From assembly GCF_900129935.1 (NCBI RefSeq), contig NZ_FQXJ01000013.1, positions 1-64,000 on the forward strand: a DNA stretch of 64,000 nucleotides, in the 5' to 3' direction. The notes beneath the pieces were generated by a model. That model saw nothing but the letters and a program-made list of their open reading frames with translations. It ran no database searches and had not been told where the DNA came from. The DNA comes from Desulfosporosinus lacus DSM 15449 (GTDB taxonomy: Bacteria; Bacillota; Desulfitobacteriia; Desulfitobacteriales; Desulfitobacteriaceae). The translations under genes were made by a program, and so were the position numbers. Numbering within the stretch: the first letter of the stretch is position 1; each line of letters starts with the position of its first letter. Positions 53,766-61,328 of the stretch are shown here, piece after piece.

Positions 53766-53828
53766 AATCTAAAAAAATCAACTTGGTTTTAAGCAGAGTT
53801 TTCATAAAATAGGTGTGAATTGACATAT

Positions 53829-55499
53829 CTATTTTTCTAAGATTGCTCCTTTATTAGCCTGTCCTACATTTCGACTGTATAATCCTAAATACCCTTTAGT
53901 TACAGGGGGTTTAGGGGACGGAAGTTTGCTCAGTCGCTCAGCAATCGCAGTCTCACTTAACTGGATATTAAGCATTTTGTTAGCGACATCAATCTCAATC
54001 AAGTCGCCATCTTCGACAATTGCAATCGGCCCACCGACAAAGGCCTCCGGACAGACGTGACCAATACAGAATCCACGCGTCGCACCTGAGAACCGTCCAT
54101 CCGTAATCATTGCCACACTGTCACCCAGACCCATACCCGTCAGCAAAGCCGCTGGAATGGACATTTCTCGCATTCCAGGACCACCGGCTGGTCCTTCATA
54201 GCGAATCACCAAGACATCTCCCGGTTTTATTTCCTTATTCATTATATGATCTATTAAGTTTTCTTCAGATTCAAACACCTTAGCAACACCTATCTGATGC
54301 TTCGGTGCATCTTTGATGCCACTTACTTTAATGACTGCACCGTCAGGGGCCAGATTTCCTTTAAGAATGACGATCCCGCCCTGAGGCTGAAAGGGGTTAT
54401 CTAAGGTTCGGATCGTCTCCCAATTCCTGACTTCTCGAGTATAGGAAGCAATCGATTGGCCAGTCACTGTGAGAACTTCTTGATGGAGCAATGTTGAGAT
54501 TATGCCAAGAATAGCTCCAACACCACCCGCTTGATAAAAATCCCAAAGTGTAAATTTACTTGATGGTTTGTATTTAGCAACTACCGGTGTCGTTGCCGAT
54601 ATGGCGTCTATTTGGTCGAGAGTTAAATCGAAACCCGCTTCATGGGCAATGGCTGGCAGATGAAGAATCAGATTGGTCGAGCCACCAATCGCCATTAGGA
54701 AGTGTATTCCGTTGTCGAGGGTTTCTTTGGTGAGTATCTGCTTAGGCAATAAATTTTCTTTGACCATTTCTACGATTCGTTCGCCCGTTTCTTTGGCCTG
54801 CCTCCTTTTTTCCGCATAGACAGAGGGAGTTGTGGCAGTTCCCGGCAGACTCATACCCAAGGCTTCAATTAAACAACCCATGGTGTTCCCTGTACCCATC
54901 ATTCCACAAACACCAACTGTGGTACAGGTATCGGTTTCAATCGACTCGAAAAGTGCTTCATCAATAATTCCTTTTTTGAAAGCTCCCATTGCCTCTTTGA
55001 TATCTGACATGACCCTTTGTTCACCTTTCTCATCATGATGAGAAAGCATGGGACCGGGAGGCAAGAAAATGGTGGGTATATTCAAACGAGCAGCTGCCAT
55101 AAGCATTCCAACCGGTGATTTGTCACAGGAAGGCAAGAACACTAATCCGTCAAATCCGCTTGAGCCGACCATGACTTCGATTTCCGCTGCCACAACTTCT
55201 CTGCTCGCCAAGGAATAGTGCATCCCCATTCCTTGAGCGATGGCATCACACACTGCCACCGTATGAAATTCAACTGGAGTTCCACCAGCCGCCCAGATAC
55301 CGCTTTTAACAAATTGCGCCAATTCCTTGTTAGGGTAACTTCCAGGATGAAACTCTGAGAATGAACTCACTACACCGATAATCGGTTTGCTTAAATCCTT
55401 CTTGGTATACCCGACAGATTTAAACATTGCTCGCGGATAGGCCCCTTTGATTCCGTCGAACAACTCTTTCGAAGTTCTCATTTTCCTGAAGTCTTTCAT
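53829..55499 (-). CDS. ilvD: IlvD/Edd-family dehydratase (probable dihydroxy-acid dehydratase)
   Basis: This 556-aa protein carries family segments including [19 protein letters not shown] (cluster Cys), [17 protein letters not shown] (cluster Cys), [15 protein letters not shown] and the [11 protein letters not shown]-containing C-terminal half. It would make 2-keto acids from dihydroxy acids for valine and isoleucine, using an Fe-S cluster. The GMMGTGNTM stretch differs from the TANSM form I recall for typical IlvD, so a sugar-acid dehydratase is possible. ATG 55499 has GGGG 7 nt upstream. It is 54 nt downstream of the flavoprotein gene. Confidence 0.85.
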   Translation of the reverse strand: MKDFRKMRTSKELFDGIKGAYPRAMFKSVGYTKKDLSKPIIGVVSSFSEFHPGSYPNKELAQFVKSGIWAAGGTPVEFHTVAVCDAIAQGMGMHYSLASREVVAAEIEVMVGSSGFDGLVFLPSCDKSPVGMLMAAARLNIPTIFLPPGPMLSHHDEKGEQRVMSDIKEAMGAFKKGIIDEALFESIETDTCTTVGVCGMMGTGNTMGCLIEALGMSLPGTATTPSVYAEKRRQAKETGERIVEMVKENLLPKQILTKETLDNGIHFLMAIGGSTNLILHLPAIAHEAGFDLTLDQIDAISATTPVVAKYKPSSKFTLWDFYQAGGVGAILGIISTLLHQEVLTVTGQSIASYTREVRNWETIRTLDNPFQPQGGIVILKGNLAPDGAVIKVSGIKDAPKHQIGVAKVFESEENLIDHIMNKEIKPGDVLVIRYEGPAGGPGMREMSIPAALLTGMGLGDSVAMITDGRFSGATRGFCIGHVCPEAFVGGPIAIVEDGDLIEIDVANKMLNIQLSETAIAERLSKLPSPKPPVTKGYLGLYSRNVGQANKGAILEK

Positions 55500-55553
55500 A
55501 CTTGATCCCCACATCCTCTTTTCATTTTACTTAATATTTAAATTTTTTACCTG

Positions 55554-56768
55554 CTACACTTGAATATTTTCTACCTCGACTAAAGAGATACTCCCCCAAT
55601 ATCCCTGCTCCAAAAACTGACCTATTTTAGGAAAGAGTATGCCAGCCTGCTGAATATCCCTCACGAAGATCAAGCCTAGGAACTTTCCTTCCTTAATCAA
55701 AAGTTTTTGGTAAGACCCTGAAGCAGGATACATAAGAATCTTTTCTTCTACATCATCCGTGCTTTCTATTTGTCCCAATGACAGTACTGACAGCCCAAAC
55801 AACTGGAAGGAATTCATGGCCATGCTTCCTTTATAGCTGTCTCTACCACCAGCCATGTTGGCTCCTGCGACTTTACCCTGTTGTACAGCACACGGCCACA
55901 AAGCTCTCAGCTTCTGCTTACCGCTCTGCTGACAAAAAGCTTGGGCGACATCCCCTGCAGCATAGATATTTTCCAGATTAGTTTGCATGTACTCATTGAC
56001 GAGAAGTCCTTGTTCTAATTCCAAGGACGTGTTTGAAACCATTTCCAGGTTAGGTCTTATGCCAATGCAAAAGAGGACCATATCAGCAGGGATTTCTTTT
56101 TCTCTCGTCCTAACGGCAGCAATGCCTCCATTCGCTGTTTCTAAAGACATGACTTCAGTATTTAGCAGAACTTCAATCCCATTTTGTTCTACTAACCTTA
56201 CGAGCATCGAACTTGCTGTTTCATCAAGCTGTACCGGCATCAGACGGTCCATTTTTTCTATGATCGTTACACTTACTCCTTGGGCAGTCAAAGCACGAGC
56301 CGACTGCAAACCGACCAATCCACCCCCGACAATGACTGCTCTCTTAACCTCCGAGAGGTGAGAATTAATCTTTTCTGAATCGAGTTTATCCCAGAGAGTG
56401 AATACCCCTTTAGTATCGAAGTTAACCCATGAGGGAACTACAGGACGGGAGCCTGGAGCAATCAACAGCTGATCATAAATTAACGTTTCATGATTATCTA
56501 ACACGACCATACTCTGCTCAGGCAGAATCCTTTTTACCACCCTGCCCAGACATGTCTCTACATTATACTCAGTATAGAAATCAATCCCTCGCCAAAAAAG
56601 ATCTTTTTCCTCAACTTCAACCGTCATATACTCCGGAGTCATTATTCGGCTGTAGGGCGGATTATTTTCCTTGGAGACCAGAATAATCTTGCCCTGATCA
56701 TCCAGCTGTCTAATACGTTCAATAGCGCTTACACCGGCAGGACCGTTGCCGATTATTAGATAGACCAA
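55554..56768 (-). CDS. FAD/NAD(P)-dependent oxidoreductase (FNOR-like)
   Basis: This 404-aa pyridine-nucleotide-disulfide-type flavoprotein has the FAD loop IIGNGPAGVSAIERI at the start, the NAD(P) loop VIVGGGLVGLQSARAL near residue 146, and NIYAAGDVAQAF. There is no redox-active CxxC pair, so it resembles NADH:rubredoxin/NADH oxidase-type enzymes. It lies 15 nt after the 180-aa gene. In clostridial CO-dehydrogenase operons a flavoprotein of this kind follows cooS and cooF and moves electrons between ferredoxin and NAD(P), which suggests the same partner role here. Confidence 0.9.
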   Translation of the reverse strand: MVYLIIGNGPAGVSAIERIRQLDDQGKIILVSKENNPPYSRIMTPEYMTVEVEEKDLFWRGIDFYTEYNVETCLGRVVKRILPEQSMVVLDNHETLIYDQLLIAPGSRPVVPSWVNFDTKGVFTLWDKLDSEKINSHLSEVKRAVIVGGGLVGLQSARALTAQGVSVTIIEKMDRLMPVQLDETASSMLVRLVEQNGIEVLLNTEVMSLETANGGIAAVRTREKEIPADMVLFCIGIRPNLEMVSNTSLELEQGLLVNEYMQTNLENIYAAGDVAQAFCQQSGKQKLRALWPCAVQQGKVAGANMAGGRDSYKGSMAMNSFQLFGLSVLSLGQIESTDDVEEKILMYPASGSYQKLLIKEGKFLGLIFVRDIQQAGILFPKIGQFLEQGYWGSISLVEVENIQV

Positions 56769-56783
56769 TTCTCTCCCCCTCCC

Positions 56784-57326
56784 CTAGAACTCATCGTAGT
56801 ACCAGATTTCAGTCAGTTCCTCAAGTAATCGCTGGGCTCTCTTCGGATTGAATACCCCGCAGATACAGGGAGTTGCCAGGTGTTCTGCCGCTTGGCGAGG
56901 ACTGAGAATCCCTCGCTTCATATCCAGTAACGTCTGTCGGGCCAAATGCTGAGAAACCATTCCATGTCCACACATCGTGGTTATTTCTAGGATTTCAGCT
57001 TCGGGAAGTTTTGAGAGCTTACCGCGGACACCAACTGAGTATTCTTGTTCATCTACCCCTGTAACCGTGACAGCTATCCCAAGGTTTGCTACCTTTAGTT
57101 CTTTAACTGCTTTGACAACCTCTTCCTTATCGGTAAAATCAGCTTGGATGGTATCATTATCTATTCCTCCAATCATACTTGTTCGGTACTTACTGAGTAT
57201 CCTTAATAATTCAGATGAAGCTTGCTTGGAGTCCTGCTCGTTAAAACCTTGAGCGGTCACAGTAAATTTCACCAAAGCCTGAGCCGAATTTCCCTTTGTT
57301 CCTTGACAATGCACAGCATGCGGCAT
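56784..57326 (-). CDS. unrecognised 180-aa protein in the CooS-like cluster
   Basis: I do not recognise this protein. Residues 1-100 look alpha/beta, perhaps an ACT-like or small-ligand domain. The end holds MCGHGMVSQHLARQTL (C119, H121) and TPCICGVFNPKRA (C154, C156) with a helical stretch between, a possible metal or Fe-S site, then an acidic, Tyr-rich tail. It lies 102 nt after the CooS-like gene and 15 nt before the flavoprotein, so it is likely part of that complex. Confidence 0.7.
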   Translation of the reverse strand: MPHAVHCQGTKGNSAQALVKFTVTAQGFNEQDSKQASSELLRILSKYRTSMIGGIDNDTIQADFTDKEEVVKAVKELKVANLGIAVTVTGVDEQEYSVGVRGKLSKLPEAEILEITTMCGHGMVSQHLARQTLLDMKRGILSPRQAAEHLATPCICGVFNPKRAQRLLEELTEIWYYDEF

Positions 57327-57428
57327 TTAATCACCCGCTCCTTTCACTTGGATTTGACTTGCAATGGGTTAAGCTTTCTCTGCGATATCGAACCCTAGCT
57401 ATACCACTATTCGAAGTTGAAGGGCATA

Positions 57429-58790
57429 TTATAATTCTAATAATGCCAAACTCTGATTCACATAATCTGACGGAGTGCAGTAAGTAATCAGCTTGCCTAT
57501 TTCCTCTGTCATATTTTCACTGCCTTCTAAGGGTAAATTAATCGCAGTAAGTACCTTTACCCCTGCTCCTGCCAAAGTCAAAGCCGCTATAATATCCCGG
57601 GCGGTGGTTGGCTCTGGAAAAAGGGCAACAATTTTTTGAGACCCAATGGATTCTACTAAGTCAATTAGCTTAACAACATCTATTTCCCCACCCACACACT
57701 CTACCTGGGGAAACCTACCTTTGCCAACGAGAACTGAATCTCTGGGACTCGAACCCCTAAGATATCCATATTTTCCTAGCGTTACAGCAGTATTGCCATA
57801 TGAGAGACATAAGACATCCTTGAGGGCAATACTTGTCACGGCTTCACAGACTAAAGCATCCTGGGTGACTTTGAGATTGGTCCCGCCTCCCAAAATACAG
57901 ATTCCTTTAATTTCGCCATTTTCCAGGTTTGTTTTAATCTGTTCATTATCTAGGCCAATGAGTTCAACCTCATTGATCTCCTCGGAGGGAAGAATCTTAT
58001 TTTTGTCCCGTTTGGTATAGGCAATTGCAGCTTGAAGCAACCAATCTTTCACTTTGATTTTACTTGCCCCATAGTCTGCTTCAGCATAGATCGTATGGTA
58101 GTGAGTAACTACATTTTTGCCCAGCCCTAATCCGTTTGGTCCTACAACATATAAATCAAGCAAGCCGGTAAGGACTGCGAATTCTACCCCTCCAGTGTTA
58201 CTCACAGAGGCAAACGGAAAAGCAGGGGCAATATCTCCGGCGATTACAACATTAAAGCCCTTCGCTCCGCGGCTGATTGCCTCTTCTGACAGGTCTTGGG
58301 TTAAGGTCTGGACCATCTTCATAACCACAGGGGATACCTCTTCAAGGCAAAGGTTAATATAATCCTGTTTGAGTACTCCCAGCCCTATCTGTCTGGTAAT
58401 TCCTGAAACTTGACGTGAAGCACATGCTGTTTTCATTTTTTCGATCTGGCCTCTCGCCAGACCTAAAAGGCCCGTATTGTTCTCCATGGCTTGAACCAAG
58501 TCTTCCTGATTAAGCTTAAATTCGCTATTATCCAAAAATCGACAGAGCCCCTTAAAAACCAGTTCCTCGCGTGTTCGACCACAAATCGTTCGTTCTTCCT
58601 CCCTGCTAAAGGGATTTAAGCGACACGGCCCTTGCAAACAGTCAAAACAAGTTAAGCCTAACCTGCCAAATCCGTCTTGCGGCAACATTTTCTCGAATCT
58701 GTTCCAAGATAATCTAATCCCTTCTTCTTTTGCCTTTAGCAAATACTTTCGAACAAAAGGATCAACTGTTTTTCTTCTTACTTGGCGCAT
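57429..58790 (-). CDS. CO-dehydrogenase (CooS)-like protein lacking most C-cluster ligands
   Basis: This 453-aa protein (CooS is about 630) clearly belongs to the Ni-CO dehydrogenase family: VDPFVRKYLLKAKEEGIRLS, the B-cluster motif CFDCLQGPCRLNPF with C48, C51, C56 and C70, GLGVLKQDYIN, and EFAVLTGLLDLYVVG. The D-cluster positions are D39 and T47. In my by-eye alignment to CODH II, the C-cluster ligands corresponding to H261, C295, C333, C446 and C476 are replaced, and only C365 aligns with C526. ATG 58790 has AGGAGG 9 nt upstream; an earlier start at 58820 is unsupported. It is 33 nt after a CooF-like gene. Confidence 0.88.
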   Translation of the reverse strand: MRQVRRKTVDPFVRKYLLKAKEEGIRLSWNRFEKMLPQDGFGRLGLTCFDCLQGPCRLNPFSREEERTICGRTREELVFKGLCRFLDNSEFKLNQEDLVQAMENNTGLLGLARGQIEKMKTACASRQVSGITRQIGLGVLKQDYINLCLEEVSPVVMKMVQTLTQDLSEEAISRGAKGFNVVIAGDIAPAFPFASVSNTGGVEFAVLTGLLDLYVVGPNGLGLGKNVVTHYHTIYAEADYGASKIKVKDWLLQAAIAYTKRDKNKILPSEEINEVELIGLDNEQIKTNLENGEIKGICILGGGTNLKVTQDALVCEAVTSIALKDVLCLSYGNTAVTLGKYGYLRGSSPRDSVLVGKGRFPQVECVGGEIDVVKLIDLVESIGSQKIVALFPEPTTARDIIAALTLAGAGVKVLTAINLPLEGSENMTEEIGKLITYCTPSDYVNQSLALLEL

Positions 58791-58823
58791 GACTTCTTTC
58801 CTCCTATATCCATTCAACATCTT

Positions 58824-59330
58824 TTAGAAGCTTATTCCTCTTCTTTTTTCTTGCAAATGTTGTTCGATCTCATCAGCTGACAGTAACTGCAGAGCCCCTG
58901 TAGGGCAAGATGCTAAACAGTATGGCTGAAGCATTTGAAAACATTGGTCACATTTATCAGCTGCCTGCTTCTCAATGGCCGGTGCTATAACCCCATAAGG
59001 GCAAACCATGATACACATCCAGCAGGAAATACATTGTTTGGCCTGAATATATACACATCCGCTTTCTTCATCTCGTCTCATCGCTCCGGTTGAACAGATC
59101 TCCAGACACGGTGCCTCTGCACAATGACGACATTGGATGGGCATTGATTTTCCCTGTTGCCATTGGACATAGAGCCGAGGCCTGGGAAGTACATCCTCAC
59201 ATACAGCCCCGGCCAGCGTTTTACTAAGCGAAGATCTTTCTACAGAACAACGCAGTTCACAGGTTTTGCATCCTAGGCAGAGACTGTCATCTACAAATAG
59301 ACGCTTTTTAGGATCGTTTTGTTTTGTCAT
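58824..59330 (-). CDS. CooF-like polyferredoxin
   Basis: This 168-aa protein has four cysteine groups of the DmsB/CooF kind: CLGCKTCELRC near residue 20, CRHCAEAPCLEIC, CISCWMCIMVCPYG, and CDQC with a final CP motif. It would be a multi-cluster electron-transfer protein. ATG 59330 follows AGGGGGG by 8 nt. It is first in the cluster CooF-like, CooS-like, 180-aa protein and flavoprotein, matching the CooF-CooS-flavoprotein order known from clostridial CO oxidation. The companion CooS is altered, so its partner chemistry is uncertain. Confidence 0.92.
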   Translation of the reverse strand: MTKQNDPKKRLFVDDSLCLGCKTCELRCSVERSSLSKTLAGAVCEDVLPRPRLYVQWQQGKSMPIQCRHCAEAPCLEICSTGAMRRDEESGCVYIQAKQCISCWMCIMVCPYGVIAPAIEKQAADKCDQCFQMLQPYCLASCPTGALQLLSADEIEQHLQEKRRGISF

Positions 59331-59397
59331 TAAATTTGCCCCCCTTTGGGTCTGAGTTTTGTTCCTCATTTTTAGTCAGTGAACCTTCTTACGGAAA

Positions 59398-59430
59398 AGC
59401 CGCCTAAATTATGGTTTTAGGCGGCTTCGA
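59398..59430 (-). terminator. terminator separating hydrogenase from the CooS-like cluster
   Basis: An AAGCCGCCTAAA stem with its complement is followed on the minus strand by TTTTCC. It lies about 105 nt past the hydrogenase stop and 68 nt before the CooF-like start. Confidence 0.78.
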
Positions 59431-59536
59431 AGTATCTTTTGGCCTAATTATGTGAACACTCTCTCGGTTTGATCCAATCACGCGACTTCTCTTCTATAAA
59501 TGAGAGTGATCCTTCAACTTTAGTCGAAGGAGTTTA

Positions 59537-61321
59537 CTAGTCACAAAGATATTCGTTAAACTTGCCACGTTTAGTATACTGAGTATGAAGCAAATCCTGA
59601 GCCTTCTGGCCGTTTGGTTCTTTAAGAAACTCTTTATAAAGCTTAGTTACCCCCTCGTTTTGGTGAGCTTTCCTAAATAGTTTGACTTCATCTTCTTGAT
59701 AAATCGCTTGCAAACGTTTTTGAAGGGTTTCAGACGTTGCAGGTCTTGGCTGACCTCCACCGCTAATACAGCCGCCCGGGCATCCCATTACTTCGATAAA
59801 GGAATAGGGAGATTCTTGCTTAGTGATTTGATCCATTAGAAACTCAGCACCTCGGAGTCCGCTTGCAACCGCAACTTTAATAGTAATCCCTGCCATGTAT
59901 TGATAGGCTTCCAGCGGATTATCAAATCTCAGCTCTACATCCTTAACCTGATCGCATTCTTCCAGAGGAGCAGCCTGAAGTTTGTCAATGGCAAGCTCTC
60001 GTCCGGTAACCATTTCATGAACCGTACGCAGAGTGGCCTCCATAACTCCACCGCTCAATCCAAACAGTTCTGCCGCACCGGAAGACAGCTCAAATGGTTG
60101 ATCAAATTGGCTTTTTCCAACCTTACGGAGATCAACCCCAGCTTCCTGCATCATCCTGGCAATTTCTCTAGTTGTCAGAACGGCATCAACATTGGGCAGA
60201 CCATTGTTTGTCATTTCCGGTCTGGATATTTCAAATTTCTTGGCAGTACAAGGCATGATAGAAACGACTGCCATATTTTTCGGCTCAACCTTTAGTTTTT
60301 CAGCATAGTAGGATTTAGCTAAAGCACCCAACATGGTATGCGGTGACTTACAGGTGGATAGATGATCAAGCTTTTCGGGATAAGTATGTTCTACATACTT
60401 AATCCAGGCCGGGCTGCAGCTGCTCATCAGTGGTAAGCGTGCTTCCATGTCCTCCAGCGAATATTTCATTCTGGTCAAGAATTCTGAACTTGCTTCGATG
60501 ACCGTCAGGTCAGCGGCAAAATTCGTGTCGAAAACAACATCAAAGCCTATTTCTCGCAGACCGGCGATTAATTGTCCTGTAACCTGAGTACCAGGTTCAT
60601 AACCAAACTCTTCCCCAATTGCGACTCTTACCGCTGGGTCAATCTGAACAACAACCCGCTTGCACTTATCGCTGATGGCACCCCAGACATTTTGGATGGC
60701 ATCAGTCTCTTTGAGCGCTCCCACCGGACATACTGCCACACATTGGCCGCAGAAGGTGCAATTTACGGTATTGATTGGCAGATCCAGCGCTGTGCCAACA
60801 ACGGTCTTGAATCCACTGTTCTGGGCGTTAAGAATTCCAACCTTCTGAATATCGTTACAAGCAGTAATACATCTGCGACAAAGAATACATTTCGCCATAT
60901 CACGGGAAATGGCAGGAGAAATATCGACGATTCCACCGGAAGTCTGTCCTGTGTAACGAGCCTCGGTAACCCCTAACCTTTTTCCCATATTCTGCAGTTC
61001 GCAACTCAGGCTGCGTTGACATTTCAGACAATCCTGACGGTGATTGGAAAGCATAAGTTCAAAGAGATTCTTTCTGACTTTACGGACTTTATCTGTATTG
61101 GTATGAACAACCATCCCGTCCCTTACTTGAACCATACATGAAGCTTGCAGGTTTTTATCCCCTTCAACTTCTACGACACATAATCTGCAGGATCCAAATT
61201 TATGAACTCCATCCAGGTTACAAAGGTTTGGAATATCAATTTTATTATGCTTAGCTGCTTCTAGTATGGTTGATCCTTCCGGAACAGAAACGAGTTTATT
61301 GTTAATGCTTAGGTTTATCAT
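59537..61321 (-). CDS. hydA: [FeFe] hydrogenase catalytic subunit (multi-cluster, HydA type)
   Basis: This 594-aa protein shows a 2Fe-2S domain with C34, C45, C48 and C62, a His-ligated cluster (H93, C97, C100, C106), two 4Fe-4S motifs (CILCRRCITACN, CTFCGQCVAVCP) and the H-cluster signatures MSSCSPAWIK (C301), MPCTAKKFE (C357) and MGCPGGCISGGG (C513, C517). It fits the group A3, NADH-linked bifurcating type. ATG 61321 lies 7 nt after the upstream stop behind AGGAGGT; an open frame to 61480 lies over the end of that gene and is not used. Confidence 0.95.
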   Translation of the reverse strand: MINLSINNKLVSVPEGSTILEAAKHNKIDIPNLCNLDGVHKFGSCRLCVVEVEGDKNLQASCMVQVRDGMVVHTNTDKVRKVRKNLFELMLSNHRQDCLKCQRSLSCELQNMGKRLGVTEARYTGQTSGGIVDISPAISRDMAKCILCRRCITACNDIQKVGILNAQNSGFKTVVGTALDLPINTVNCTFCGQCVAVCPVGALKETDAIQNVWGAISDKCKRVVVQIDPAVRVAIGEEFGYEPGTQVTGQLIAGLREIGFDVVFDTNFAADLTVIEASSEFLTRMKYSLEDMEARLPLMSSCSPAWIKYVEHTYPEKLDHLSTCKSPHTMLGALAKSYYAEKLKVEPKNMAVVSIMPCTAKKFEISRPEMTNNGLPNVDAVLTTREIARMMQEAGVDLRKVGKSQFDQPFELSSGAAELFGLSGGVMEATLRTVHEMVTGRELAIDKLQAAPLEECDQVKDVELRFDNPLEAYQYMAGITIKVAVASGLRGAEFLMDQITKQESPYSFIEVMGCPGGCISGGGQPRPATSETLQKRLQAIYQEDEVKLFRKAHQNEGVTKLYKEFLKEPNGQKAQDLLHTQYTKRGKFNEYLCD

Positions 61322-61328
61322 AGTTGAC

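Noticed and set aside
53829-55499. loss of an IlvD cluster cysteine (HPGSYP in place of PCN)
   Set aside because: Well-known IlvD proteins such as the Bacillus one also read PGH there, so this is not an anomaly.
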